From the NCBI GenBank assembly GCA_963810905.1, contig CAWEPG010000010.1:1-64000 (forward strand): DNA of 64,000 bases. The letters run 5' to 3'. The stretch comes from CAWBAT01 sp963810905 (GTDB taxonomy: Bacteria; Acidobacteriota; Terriglobia; Versatilivoradales; Versatilivoraceae). This document shows, piece after piece, positions 9,419 to 18,955 of the stretch. The notes under the pieces were generated by a model, which ran no database searches, had not been told where the DNA came from, and saw only the letters and a list, made by a program, of their open reading frames with translations. Both the position numbers and the translations under genes were made by a program. Within the stretch, counting starts at the first letter, position 1. Each line of letters opens with the position of its first letter.

Positions 9419-10686
9419 ATGATCAACGTCAGCAAGGAAGTCTTTGCAAATGGACTCACCATCGTTACCGAACGAATGCCCCACGTCCGTTCCATCTCGT
9501 TGGGGATATGGCTTAAGGTCGGTTCGCGGAGCGAAACTCCAGAAGTAAATGGGGTAGCCCATTTCATCGAGCACCTTCTCTTCAAGGGCACGGCCAATCG
9601 GACTGCCGAAGAGATTGCCCGACAAGTGGATTCGATCGGCGGCCATCTTGACGCATTTACGGCCAAAGAGACCATCTGTTACAGCACCAAAGTCCTGGAC
9701 GAACACCTCTCCATTGCCTTTGATATTCTGTCTGATTTGCTGCTGAACCCGAAGTTCGATGCAAATGACATGGAGAAGGAACGTGGTGTCATTTTGGAAG
9801 AGATCAAGATGGTTGAAGACACCCCCGACGATCTGGTTCATGAGATCTTCATGCAGAACTTCTGGAAGGACCAACCCCTGGGACGTCCCATTCTCGGCAC
9901 CAAACAGACCGTCGGCAGGTTGGACAGAGAGCGGGTTATCAATTCTTCAAGCAGTTTTATACCCCTGGCGACATTATCATTGCTGCGGCCGGGAACTTGG
10001 AACATGACAGGGTGGTGGAGCTGGTTCGAGAAAAATTTGGCAACTTGGAACCTCGAAGCAATGGCCACGTAGACGCTCTTGCTCATACCCATAGCCGCAT
10101 AACCTTGCGCAGCAAGAAAGAACTCGAACAGGTGCACATCTGTCTGGGGGTCCCGTCTTACCACCTTTCTCATCAAGAGCGTTATGGATGTTATATCTTG
10201 AACACCATTTTGGGCGGCGGAATGAGTTCCCGCCTCTTTCAGAATATTCGTGAAAAATTAGGATTGGTGTACGCCATTTTTTCAGGATTGAATCCCTACC
10301 GAGACACGGGTTGTCTCTCGGTTTACGCCGGAACATCTCTCGAAAGCACCGAAAAAGTCATCGACATGATCGTCTCCGAGTTTCGGGATTTGAAAAAGAT
10401 TCCAGTAGAACCGGAAGAATTACGCCGGGCAAAAGATTACTTGAAAGGCAGTTTGATGCTCGGTCTGGAATCCACTTCGAGCCGGATGTCCAACTTGGCT
10501 CGTCAAGAAATGTATTTCGGAAAAACTATTACCTTGGACGAAATGATCAGCCAAATCGAGTTGGTCACCCCTAATGCTATTCAAGGATTGGCCAATACCT
10601 TTTTCGACACTAAGAGCATTGCCTTGACGGTTCTGGGGAATCTTGATGGATTCAAAATTACACGCGAGCGCTTGGACTGCAATTAA
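9419..10686 (+). pseudogene. M16 family zinc peptidase, single frameshift
   Basis: A processing-peptidase-like protein of about 420 residues, similar to PqqL/YmxG proteins. The inverted zinc motif HFIEH (H48, E51, H52) and the downstream glutamates in EKERGVILEEIKM are intact. The frame changes at about 9940: 'RERVIN' should continue as 'FFKQFYTPGDIIIAAAGNLE', which needs one more T in AATTCTTC. The rest then reads to 10686, including the R/Y substrate-binding region 'GMSSRLFQNIREKLGLVY'. ATG at 9419 has an AGGAAA upstream. The sequence shows no other decay, so a consensus error is as likely as real inactivation. In many bacteria this gene sits beside polynucleotide phosphorylase or dut; here it precedes an MBL-fold nuclease. 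Confidence 0.85.
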
Positions 10687-10700
10687 ATAAGTAAATTGAT

Positions 10701-10730
10701 TTGACAGTCGCTGGAGACTAGCCTGATTAT
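10701..10730 (+). promoter_or_regulatory. Candidate promoter for the MBL-nuclease/purB block
   Basis: TTGACA (10701-10706) and GATTAT (10725-10730) are 18 bases apart, in the 113-base gap before the GTG at 10800. This is the only good -35 box between the M16 gene and the purine genes, so it may drive the block from 10800 to 16172. Confidence 0.4.
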
Positions 10731-10799
10731 TTCCATGCTAAGAGGTGCTAATGGATAACAACTCAATCTCGATGGGTTTGTAAAAAAGGCTGGTTATCG

Positions 10800-11576
10800 G
10801 TGGCAGTAAGAATATCGGTATTGGCGAGCAGCAGTTCCGGCAACTGTACATTCATTTCGACTTCTCGTACCAAGATTTTGCTGGACGCAGGGATCAATTT
10901 TACCCAGGTCATCAAGCGTCTGAATTCGATCGGTGAATCTCTGGATCACATCGATGCCGTGGTCATTTCCCATGAGCATATTGATCACATCAACGGACTC
11001 GCAGCAATCCTAGGCAAGAAAGCTATCCCCGTTTACATCACGAGAGAAACCTATGAGGCCATTGGCCCTTGTCCCTCCTGCCATCGCTTGGAATTTATAG
11101 AATCCGGGCAGCCTTTCTCGATTAACGGACTTTCGATCTGCGGTTTTTCAATTCCTCATGATGCCGCCAATCCTCTGGGCTTTTGCCTGGAGGCTGAAGG
11201 GATCCGCATCGGGCACGTGACGGATCTGGGGTATCTGACGGAACTTGTGGTTCAACGATTGAAGGGTTGTGACGTCATTGTTCTAGAATCCAATCATGAT
11301 CTGGAAATGCTGAAGGTCGGACCCTACCCCTGGCCATTAAAACAGCGGATCATGAGTAGTCAGGGGCATTTGTCAAACGAGGTAGTTGGGCGGTTTCTGA
11401 ACGAGGAATTTGATGGCAAAGCTCAGCACATTATTTTAGCACATCTGAGTGAAAGCAATAACCACCCCGACATCGCTCGTATGGTGGCCGCCCAGTCACT
11501 GGAGCCCAGAGGGTTTGATTTGGGAAACCTGCATGTCGCCAGTAAAACGAGTGCGAGCCCGATGATTAATCTATGA
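10800..11576 (+). CDS. MBL-fold metallohydrolase, YycJ/WalJ-type nuclease
   Basis: 258 residues with the metallo-beta-lactamase metal motif SHEHIDH (H58, H60, D62, H63) and the family opening 'VLASSSSGNCTFI'. Members of this group (Bacillus YycJ) are cytoplasmic and have been linked to DNA exonuclease activity and mismatch repair. The start is GTG. It ends 12 bases before purB, so it probably shares its transcript. In Firmicutes this gene follows the walRK genes; here there is no such neighbour. The fold is sure, the exact substrate is not. Confidence 0.82.
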   Translation: MAVRISVLASSSSGNCTFISTSRTKILLDAGINFTQVIKRLNSIGESLDHIDAVVISHEHIDHINGLAAILGKKAIPVYITRETYEAIGPCPSCHRLEFIESGQPFSINGLSICGFSIPHDAANPLGFCLEAEGIRIGHVTDLGYLTELVVQRLKGCDVIVLESNHDLEMLKVGPYPWPLKQRIMSSQGHLSNEVVGRFLNEEFDGKAQHIILAHLSESNNHPDIARMVAAQSLEPRGFDLGNLHVASKTSASPMINL

Positions 11577-11588
11577 AAGGATGATTTC

Positions 11589-12899
11589 TTGATTTCACGA
11601 TACACCCGCCCACCCATGGGGAAAATCTGGTCGGAAGAAAACAAATACCGAAAATGGTTAGCGGTGGAGATCGCGACTTCTGAAACCCTTGCCGAGATGG
11701 GTATTATCCCGGCTGAAGCCGTATCCATCATCAAAGCCAAGGCAAACTTCAGCGTGAAGCGTATTGACGAGATTGAAAAGGAAGTCAAACACGATGTCAT
11801 TGCTTTCACGACTTCTGTGGCTGAATTTGTCGGTCCGGAATCGCGATACATTCATTACGGACTGACCTCATCGGATGTTGTGGATACGGCATTAGCGCTT
11901 CAACTCAAAGAAGCCTCCGTCATTTTAATGGATGACTTGGAAGCTTTGCTGGAGGCTTTGAAGCATCGTGCCCACGAACATCGCTACACCATAATGGTTG
12001 GCCGAACGCACGGAATCCATGCTGAACCAACGACCTTTGGTTTGAAGTTGACAGTCTGGTACGAAGAGGCTCAACGGAACCTGCGCCGGCTCAAGAACGC
12101 CATCAATCAGGTTTTGGTCGGAAAGATCTCGGGAGCCGTGGGTACATTCGCCCATCTTGAGCCTGCCATCGAGGAGGCTGTTTGTTGTCGGCTGGGTCTG
12201 CATTTTGATCCGATCTCCACGCAGATTGTCCAACGCGACCGTCATGCTGAGTTTCTGGCGGTCTTAGCCATTATTGCAGCAAGTTTGGAAAAGATTGCCA
12301 CCGAAGTCCGTGGGTTACAGCGCACCGAGATTCGTGAAGTCGAAGAATATTTTTCTCCCGGGCAAAAGGGTTCCTCGGCCATGCCTCACAAGCGAAATCC
12401 CGTTACTTGTGAACAAATCTGCGGTCTTGCCAGAGTCGTCCGGTCGAATCTCCAGGCCGGTCTGGAAAATGTGGCGCTTTGGCATGAGCGAGACATCTCC
12501 CATTCTTCAGTGGAGAGAATTATCTTGCCCGACTCGGTAATTCTTGTTGATTACTTACTAGCCAAGACCAAAAATCTGGTTGAGAAAATGTTTGTTTATC
12601 CCGAGCGCATGATAGAGAATCTAAACCTGATGAAGGGACTGATTTTTTCCGGCCAAATATTACTCGATCTAACCTACAAGGGAGTGACTCGCGAGGATGC
12701 CTATCGATGGGTGCAACGCAACGCCATGCGGGTCTGGAATAACGAGGGGGATTTTAGGTCCTTGGTGATGAAAGACGAAGATATCGTAAAGCACCTCTCT
12801 CCCTCAGAAATCGAAAGGGCCTTCGACCTCAACCATCAGATTCGGCATGTAGACACTATTTTCAAACGTGTTTTTCAATCTTCCAACGCTAAGGGGTAA
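11589..12899 (+). CDS. purB: Adenylosuccinate lyase
   Basis: Cleaves SAICAR to AICAR and adenylosuccinate to AMP, releasing fumarate. The 436-residue product has the fumarase/ASL signature 'SSAMPHKRNPVTCEQICGLA' and the catalytic-histidine segments VGRTHGIHAEP and HERDISHSS. The only upstream start in frame is TTG at 11589. It is supported by the conserved opening MISRYTRPPMGKIW and by GAAAGGA just before it. It is the first gene of a run purB-purS-purQ-purL with gaps of 9, 8 and 16 bases. A tetrameric cytoplasmic enzyme of usual length. Confidence 0.96.
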   Translation: MISRYTRPPMGKIWSEENKYRKWLAVEIATSETLAEMGIIPAEAVSIIKAKANFSVKRIDEIEKEVKHDVIAFTTSVAEFVGPESRYIHYGLTSSDVVDTALALQLKEASVILMDDLEALLEALKHRAHEHRYTIMVGRTHGIHAEPTTFGLKLTVWYEEAQRNLRRLKNAINQVLVGKISGAVGTFAHLEPAIEEAVCCRLGLHFDPISTQIVQRDRHAEFLAVLAIIAASLEKIATEVRGLQRTEIREVEEYFSPGQKGSSAMPHKRNPVTCEQICGLARVVRSNLQAGLENVALWHERDISHSSVERIILPDSVILVDYLLAKTKNLVEKMFVYPERMIENLNLMKGLIFSGQILLDLTYKGVTREDAYRWVQRNAMRVWNNEGDFRSLVMKDEDIVKHLSPSEIERAFDLNHQIRHVDTIFKRVFQSSNAKG

Positions 12900-12908
12900 G
12901 CTGCGCTC

Positions 12909-13154
12909 ATGAAAGCAAGAGTTTTTGTCAGCCTGAAGAAGAGTGTTCTCGATCCTCAAGGCAAGACCATTCATCGTAGTCTGCAGAACCTGGGATATGA
13001 AAATGTCAAAGACGTCAGGCAGGGGAAAATCTTTGAGATCGATTTGAGTAACGAGTTGAGCCCAGATGATGCCCGGCACGAGATTGAGCAGATGGCGCAA
13101 TCCGTTCTGGCCAATCCAATCATCGAGCAATTTACCTACGAGATCGAAGGATAG
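12909..13154 (+). CDS. purS: Phosphoribosylformylglycinamidine synthase, PurS subunit
   Basis: A protein of 81 residues, the usual PurS size, with the typical opening 'MKARVFVSLKKSVLDPQGKT' and LGYENVKDVRQGK. PurS bridges small PurL and PurQ in the FGAM synthase complex of Bacillus-type organisms and helps pass ammonia from PurQ to PurL. Its presence agrees with the short PurL found downstream. Start is ATG; purQ follows after 8 bases. Confidence 0.95.
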   Translation: MKARVFVSLKKSVLDPQGKTIHRSLQNLGYENVKDVRQGKIFEIDLSNELSPDDARHEIEQMAQSVLANPIIEQFTYEIEG

Positions 13155-13162
13155 CGAACGCG

Positions 13163-13861
13163 ATGAAATTCGGTGTGTTGATATTTCCAGGTAGCAATTG
13201 CGAACATGATACCTACCATATGGTGTCCAAAGTTCTCGGACAGCCGGCGCAGTTTATCTGGCACCAGTCTAAGGACCTGGCCGGTTGTGACGCGATTCTA
13301 GTTCCCGGTGGTTTTGCCTATGGGGACTATTTAAGGACTGGAGCCATTGCACGATTCTCACCGGTCATGGGAGCCGTAAAGAAGTTTGCTGCCTCCGGAG
13401 GGCTGGTACTCGGCATTTGCAATGGATTCCAAATTCTCTTGGAATCAGGCCTGCTTCCGGGAGCGATGCTCAAGAATCAGGGACTCAAATACGTCTGCCG
13501 TCACGTGTGCATCCGTGTCGAATCTTCAGCCACTCCTTTTACGGTGTCTTTGCACAAGGATCAGGTCTTGAATATTCCGATTGGGCATATGGAAGGAAAC
13601 TATTATGCGGATGCCCAAACGCTCTCGCAGCTGGAAAGGAACCAGCAGATCATTTTTCGCTATAGCACGGCGCAGGGCGAGATCACGGATGGTGCCAACC
13701 CCAACGGGTCTCTATTCAACATTGCTGGGATCTGCAATGAAGGTCGGAATGTGTTGGGCATGATGCCCCATCCTGAGCGTGCCAGCGAGAAAATACTCGG
13801 CAGTGAAGATGGGCTGCTGATATTTGAGTCCATGGTGCATTCTATGGCGCAGGTGGTCTGA
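13163..13861 (+). CDS. purQ: FGAM synthase glutaminase subunit PurQ
   Basis: A class I glutamine amidotransferase of 232 residues that supplies ammonia to PurL. The nucleophile is C86 in LGICNGFQ, and the His-Glu pair is in MMPHPERA near residue 206. The N-terminal GVLIFPGSNCEHD segment is typical. It is co-transcribed with purS and purL, which form the complex with it. Confidence 0.96.
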   Translation: MKFGVLIFPGSNCEHDTYHMVSKVLGQPAQFIWHQSKDLAGCDAILVPGGFAYGDYLRTGAIARFSPVMGAVKKFAASGGLVLGICNGFQILLESGLLPGAMLKNQGLKYVCRHVCIRVESSATPFTVSLHKDQVLNIPIGHMEGNYYADAQTLSQLERNQQIIFRYSTAQGEITDGANPNGSLFNIAGICNEGRNVLGMMPHPERASEKILGSEDGLLIFESMVHSMAQVV

Positions 13862-13877
13862 GGTTTATCGGCTCTCT

Positions 13878-16172
13878 ATGATTACTGAAATACAAATTAC
13901 TCCTGAACTGCTTTCACAGCATAATCTCACAGAAGAGGAATACCAGCGCATTGTCGCATGCCTGGGACGACAACCCAATCTCACAGAACTGGGGATCTTC
14001 AGTGTGATGTGGAGTGAACATTGCAGCTACAAGAGCTCCAAGGTCCATCTGAAACGGCTCCCGACCAGTGGACCGAGAATCCTGCAAGGGCCCGGCGAGA
14101 ATGCTGGAATCATTGATATCGGGGATGATTACGCCATCGCCTTCAAGATCGAGTCACACAACCATCCGAGCTTCATTGAACCGTATCAAGGAGCGGCAAC
14201 CGGAGTCGGCGGCATCCTGCGGGATATCTTTACGATGGGAGCCCGGCCCATTGCAGCCATGAATTCCTTGCGTTTCGGTCCACTCACCCAAGGGCACAAT
14301 CGAAGGATCATGGAAGGAGTCGTTGCCGGTATCGCGGGCTACGGAAACTGTTTCGGAGTGCCCACCATTGGCGGCGAGGTGGTATTCGAAGAGTCTTATT
14401 CCCAGAACCCACTCGTGAATGCATTCGCCCTGGGCATTTTCAAGAAGAACCAAATCTTTTACGGAAGAGCCAGCGGGGTTGGCAACCCGGTCATTTACGT
14501 TGGTTCAAAAACCGGACGGGATGGGATTCACGGAGCCACGATGGCCTCTGCCGAGTTTGACGAGGAATCCGAAAGTAAGCGCCCCAACGTCCAGGTAGGT
14601 GATCCCTTCATGGAAAAGCTGCTGCTTGAAGCTTGTCTGGAGGCCATGAAAACCGGCGCTATCGTTGGAATTCAGGACATGGGCGCAGCCGGCTTGACGT
14701 GTTCGACCTGTGAAATGGGTTCCCGGGCAGGGACGGGAATGGAGGTGGACCTGCAATTTGTCCCGCAACGTGAGACCGGGATGTCGCCTTACGAAATCAT
14801 GCTGAGCGAATCCCAGGAACGCATGTTGCTGGTCGCTGAAAAAGGCCGCGAAGAAGAGATCCTGCAGGTTTTTCGCAAATGGGAGATCGATGCCGTCGTG
14901 ATCGGGTTAGTCACCGACGACGCAATTCTGAGGGTGAAACATTTTGGTGAGGTCGTGGCAGAAATTCCGAACCGAGCTCTGACAGATGAAGCGCCCGTGT
15001 ACCATCGTCCCTTAAAGCCACCTGAGATCAGTCATGCGACCAGTCCTGTGCAGCTCGATTTACCGGGAACAGAAGAGGGGCAAGGGAAACTCGACTTTAA
15101 CCAGATTCTAGTGCGCTTTCTCAGTTCACCCACCCTTGCCTCTAAGGAATGGGTCTATCAGCAATACGACCATATGGTTCGTACGAATACCGCGCAACTA
15201 CCGGGCGCTGATGCAGCCGTCGTTCGAATCAAAGGAACGGATAAAGCCTTGGCGATGAGCTTGGATGGGAACGGTCGGTATTGCAAGAAAGATCCTCGAC
15301 GGGGCGCGCAAATCGCAGTTGCCGAGAGTTGCCGGAATTTGATTTGTGCCGGGGCGCAACCTATAGCGGCTACCAATTGCCTGAATTTCGGAAACCCTCA
15401 GAAACCCGAAATTATGTGGCAATTCAGCGAAGCCATCGATGGCATTGCAGAAGCCTGCTCTATGTTTGAGACTCCGGTCACCGGTGGCAACGTGAGCTTT
15501 TACAATGAAACTCTCGGAGAGGGCATTTACCCCACACCAGTCATTGGCATGGTGGGACTGATCGAACCCGTACACAATGGGAGAGGGTCGTGGTTTGTTG
15601 ACGACGGTGATATGATTGCTTTACTGGGCCCTCTGATCGATCCGGATTGTGCTTATTCCAAGGCGGCCAAGGAAACGCTGCGATCCTGCATGCGATGGAT
15701 TCCCCTTGAAGAAGATCTTTATGCCCGTTGGGCAAACTTACTGCCCTGCCCTCCCATTGACCTACAACAGGAGAAACGGGTACAAACGACCTGCCTGGAA
15801 GGAATTCGCTCGGGTGCGATTCTGTCCGCTCATGATTGCTCGGAAGGCGGACTGGCTATTGCGCTGGCTGAAATGAGTTTTTCCCACTTCACGGCAACGG
15901 CTAAAGGAGCCACGATTGAAATTTCTGGGGCTCATGCGCTGGAGAATTTACTGTTCGGAGAATATCAGTCTCGCATCCTGGTGACCCTGAAGGACCATGA
16001 CCTTCCAACTTTAGAAGGAATCGCTCATACTCACTCTGTAAGAATGACAAGAATTGGGAAAGTAGGAGGGAACCAGCTGCGGATATTTGTGAATGACTCC
16101 CTGGTCATAAACCAGGATGTTCGTGATGCAGAGAAGAACTGGAGAACAAGCCTGGGACATTATTTTGAATAA
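13878..16172 (+). CDS. purL: FGAM synthase large subunit PurL (short form)
   Basis: The ATP-dependent subunit that converts FGAR and ammonia to FGAM. It has 764 residues, the size of the PurS/PurQ-dependent form rather than the 1,300-residue fused enzyme. Conserved segments include GIFSVMWSEHCSYKSSK, 'GVGGILRDIFTMGARPIA' and the second-half repeat CNLICAGAQPIA-like 'RNLICAGAQPIAATNCLNFG'. The frame opens earlier (13824), but that part overlaps purQ. ATG at 13878, 16 bases after the purQ stop, gives the normal start MITEIQITPELL. It is followed by a palindromic repeat that may end the transcript. Confidence 0.96.
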   Translation: MITEIQITPELLSQHNLTEEEYQRIVACLGRQPNLTELGIFSVMWSEHCSYKSSKVHLKRLPTSGPRILQGPGENAGIIDIGDDYAIAFKIESHNHPSFIEPYQGAATGVGGILRDIFTMGARPIAAMNSLRFGPLTQGHNRRIMEGVVAGIAGYGNCFGVPTIGGEVVFEESYSQNPLVNAFALGIFKKNQIFYGRASGVGNPVIYVGSKTGRDGIHGATMASAEFDEESESKRPNVQVGDPFMEKLLLEACLEAMKTGAIVGIQDMGAAGLTCSTCEMGSRAGTGMEVDLQFVPQRETGMSPYEIMLSESQERMLLVAEKGREEEILQVFRKWEIDAVVIGLVTDDAILRVKHFGEVVAEIPNRALTDEAPVYHRPLKPPEISHATSPVQLDLPGTEEGQGKLDFNQILVRFLSSPTLASKEWVYQQYDHMVRTNTAQLPGADAAVVRIKGTDKALAMSLDGNGRYCKKDPRRGAQIAVAESCRNLICAGAQPIAATNCLNFGNPQKPEIMWQFSEAIDGIAEACSMFETPVTGGNVSFYNETLGEGIYPTPVIGMVGLIEPVHNGRGSWFVDDGDMIALLGPLIDPDCAYSKAAKETLRSCMRWIPLEEDLYARWANLLPCPPIDLQQEKRVQTTCLEGIRSGAILSAHDCSEGGLAIALAEMSFSHFTATAKGATIEISGAHALENLLFGEYQSRILVTLKDHDLPTLEGIAHTHSVRMTRIGKVGGNQLRIFVNDSLVINQDVRDAEKNWRTSLGHYFE

Positions 16173-16190
16173 TCCCTTGAGCTTCTGAAG

Positions 16191-16290
16191 GTGTAAAGAA
16201 ATTGTAGCGGCGCTCCATGAGCGCCAACCAAGCCGTTGAAATAAAAAGAATACAGTGGCACAGAACGCCGCTACCACCGATTTTTTCCAT
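16191..16290. repeat. Double-hairpin palindromic repeat, copy 2
   Basis: Second copy of the repeat at 5313. TTGTAGCGGCG at the left and CGCCGCTAC at the right enclose GGCGCTC/GAGCGCC. The right-hand inner stem has decayed (GTGGCACAGAACGCC). It lies 18 bases after the purL stop and before the purF promoter, where it could act as a transcription terminator or boundary. Confidence 0.75.
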
Positions 16291-16365
16291 TCCCCTCCCT
16301 GAGAGTTGAGGATGGGAGTGGAAGGCTGGGGGATTCTCTTTTTTTACCTGGATAGAGCCAGTCGG

Positions 16366-16394
16366 TTGACGTTTTGAGAATTCGTGGTTTAATC
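16366..16394 (+). promoter_or_regulatory. Sigma-70 promoter of purF
   Basis: TTGACG (16366-16371) and TTAATC (16389-16394) are exactly 17 bases apart, and the purF ATG is 18 bases further on. The transcript would have a very short leader with GAGGAA as ribosome binding site. No PurR-type palindrome is visible. Confidence 0.5.
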
Positions 16395-16411
16395 ACTTAC
16401 GAGGAACAAAT

Positions 16412-17803
16412 ATGGAAGACAAATTTCGTGAGGAATGCGGAGTATTCGGAATTTACAACCATGCCGATGCGGCCCGAATAACTTATCTCGGGCTTTACGC
16501 GTTGCAGCATCGGGGGCAAGAAAGCGCCGGAATCGTCTCTTCCGATCGACAGCAGCTGTATTCCGAGAAAGGCATGGGACACGTCGCGGAAATCTTTACC
16601 GAATCTCGCTTGGAGAACTTGAAGGGCGATGTCGCCATCGGCCATACCCGTTATTCGACAGCAGGCGACAGTTCCTTACGGAATGCTCAACCTTTTCACG
16701 CCACCTTCAGTAAAGGGAGTCTGGCACTCGGTCATAACGGAAATCTGGTTAACGCCCAAGAAATTCGCACCCAACTCGAATCTGAAGGATCAATCTTCTA
16801 TTCTACCAGCGACAGTGAAGTGATTCTGCATCTGATCGCCAAATCCCGGCGGCCCCACATCGAAGAAGCGATTCAAGAGGCCTTGCTGCAAGTCACTGGC
16901 GCCTATTCCTTAATCTTCCTGACCCCTGAGAAGATGATTGCGGTCAGGGACCCTCGAGGCTTTAGGCCGCTCTGTTTTGGATATCTCGACGGGTCTCCAG
17001 TAGTTGCGTCAGAGAGTTGTGCCTTTGACCTGATTGACGCGGAATTTGAACGGGAAATCGAACCGGGTGAAATGTTGATCTTCTCGGAGGAAGGCGTCGA
17101 CTCGCGCAAGATTTTTCCTCCGGCTAATCCTGCCTTTTGCATCTTCGAACATGTATACTTTTCCAGACCTGACAGTGTGGTCTTCGGAAGGTCGGTCTAC
17201 CAAAGCCGTTACCTATTAGGCAAGACTTTGGCTCGAGAACAACCCGCGCAGGCCGAAATTGTTGTTCCCGTTCCTGACTCGGGAGTCGCAGCGGCCATCG
17301 GGTTCTCTCACGAATCGGGGATCCCTTTCGAATTCGGGTTGATCCGCAATCATTACGTTGGACGGACTTTCATTGAGCCCAGACAAGCCATCCGGCACTT
17401 CGGGGTGAGAATCAAACTGAACCCGGTTAAAGACCTGCTCCAGGGAAAGCGGGTGGTTTTAGTGGATGATTCCATTGTCCGGGGAACTACCAGCCGGAAG
17501 ATCGTGAAGATGGTGCGCGCTGCAGGTGCCACTGAAGTCCATATGAGAATCAGCTGCCCCCCCACGATTTCTCCTTGCTACTACGGTGTCGACACACCTA
17601 CCAAAAGAGAACTCATTGCTTCCAGCCATACAGTGGAAGAAACCTGCAAATACATAGAAGCCGACTCTCTGGGATACTTGAGTCACGCCGGGATGCTCCG
17701 AGCCTGCGGGGTTTCGGAAGAAGAGAATCATTTCTGTTCGGCATGTTACACAGGGAAATACCCTGTCGAATTTCCCTTAAATAGCCTGGTACAGATCCGG
17801 TGA
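16412..17803 (+). CDS. purF: Amidophosphoribosyltransferase
   Basis: Catalyses the first committed purine step, PRPP plus glutamine to phosphoribosylamine. The 463-residue product starts with a short propeptide, so that C9 (EECGVFGI) would be the N-terminal nucleophile after processing. The PRPP loop 'VVLVDDSIVRGTTSRKI' is intact. Cysteines in ISCPPTISPCYYG and HFCSACYTGKYP match those holding the 4Fe-4S cluster of the Bacillus-type enzyme. It has its own promoter and leads a block with purM, purN and tyrS. Confidence 0.96.
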   Translation: MEDKFREECGVFGIYNHADAARITYLGLYALQHRGQESAGIVSSDRQQLYSEKGMGHVAEIFTESRLENLKGDVAIGHTRYSTAGDSSLRNAQPFHATFSKGSLALGHNGNLVNAQEIRTQLESEGSIFYSTSDSEVILHLIAKSRRPHIEEAIQEALLQVTGAYSLIFLTPEKMIAVRDPRGFRPLCFGYLDGSPVVASESCAFDLIDAEFEREIEPGEMLIFSEEGVDSRKIFPPANPAFCIFEHVYFSRPDSVVFGRSVYQSRYLLGKTLAREQPAQAEIVVPVPDSGVAAAIGFSHESGIPFEFGLIRNHYVGRTFIEPRQAIRHFGVRIKLNPVKDLLQGKRVVLVDDSIVRGTTSRKIVKMVRAAGATEVHMRISCPPTISPCYYGVDTPTKRELIASSHTVEETCKYIEADSLGYLSHAGMLRACGVSEEENHFCSACYTGKYPVEFPLNSLVQIR

Positions 17804-17914
17804 GTAGTATTTTTCATCCCTTCAGAGCAGTCAGATACCCTGGTAGGCAATCGCTTCTCTCCCACCCAGGCGGTGATTCGGGCACCGCCAAGAGATGGAA
17901 ATAATTTCCAAGCC

Positions 17915-18955
17915 ATGATAAACCGGATTTCAAGCTATCGTGAAGCTGGAGTCGATATCGATCAGGCCAATCTCGCCAAGAAGAAAATTAAGTTATTAGC
18001 CAAGCAAACATTCACTCGTGGCGTTTTAACAGAAATTGGCGGTTTCGGCGGATTGTTCTCACTCAACCATCATCACAAGGGCCAAACCGTTCTGGTATCC
18101 AGTGTTGACGGCGTGGGAACCAAGTTGAAAATCGCCTTTGCCACCGGGATTCACGATACGGTTGGCAAGGATCTCGTGTCTCATTGCGTCAATGACATCC
18201 TGGTCCAGGGTGCCACGCCGCTTTTTTTCATGGACTACATTGCTACCGGGAAACTTTCCCCCCAGATCGTCGCCGAAGTCGTCAAAGGCATCGCCGCAGG
18301 TTGCAAAGAGGCTCGTTGTGCGCTTTTAGGTGGCGAAACGGCTGAAATGCCCGGCTTCTATCAGGAAGGTGAATATGACCTGGCGGGATTCATCGTCGGA
18401 TTGGTGGAGAAGCGAAAGATTATCGATGGGAAGGCCATTCGAGCTGGTCATGTCATTCTTGGCATTCCTTCCGCTGGACTGCACACTAATGGTTATTCAT
18501 TAGCGCGTAAACTCCTATTGGAATCAGCGGCCTATGAAGTTGATAGTTTTCTGCCGGAACTCAATGCGACTGTTGGAGAGGCTTTGTTGGCTCCCCATCT
18601 CAACTATCTTTCCATACTGGAACCCCTAATTGTGAAGGGATTGGTCAAAGGGTTGGCTCATATCACTGGTGGAGGTTTGACGGAAAATATCCCCAGGATT
18701 CTTCCGCCTCGATGTAACGCCCGGATTCGGTTAGGATCATGGCCAGTTCTGCCTATCTTCCATCTGCTTCAGCGCCTCGGGAATATCCCGGAACAGGAAA
18801 TGCTACGAACTTTTAATATGGGGATCGGAATGGTTTTAGTTGTCTCTCGCCGAGACCTCCCTGGTATCCTGCGTTATTTCAAAAGTCGAAGAAAAACCGT
18901 GTACGCGCTTGGCGAGATTGGCACCGGGACTAACAAGGTTGTCTACCAATCATGA
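17915..18955 (+). CDS. purM: Phosphoribosylformylglycinamidine cyclo-ligase (AIR synthetase)
   Basis: Closes FGAM to AIR with ATP. The 346-residue product contains 'SSVDGVGTKLKIAFATGIHD', the ALLGGETAEMPG motif and HITGGGLTENIPR, all normal. The frame extends to 17873, but ATG at 17915 gives the family-typical start MINRISSYREAGVDIDQAN. It shares the ATGA overlap with purN, so the two are translationally coupled. A 111-base gap separates it from purF. Confidence 0.95.
   Translation: MINRISSYREAGVDIDQANLAKKKIKLLAKQTFTRGVLTEIGGFGGLFSLNHHHKGQTVLVSSVDGVGTKLKIAFATGIHDTVGKDLVSHCVNDILVQGATPLFFMDYIATGKLSPQIVAEVVKGIAAGCKEARCALLGGETAEMPGFYQEGEYDLAGFIVGLVEKRKIIDGKAIRAGHVILGIPSAGLHTNGYSLARKLLLESAAYEVDSFLPELNATVGEALLAPHLNYLSILEPLIVKGLVKGLAHITGGGLTENIPRILPPRCNARIRLGSWPVLPIFHLLQRLGNIPEQEMLRTFNMGIGMVLVVSRRDLPGILRYFKSRRKTVYALGEIGTGTNKVVYQS

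Noticed and set aside
9299..9874. 191-residue minus-strand frame
   Set aside because: It is the mirror of the M16 peptidase coding sequence and has no recognisable family features.
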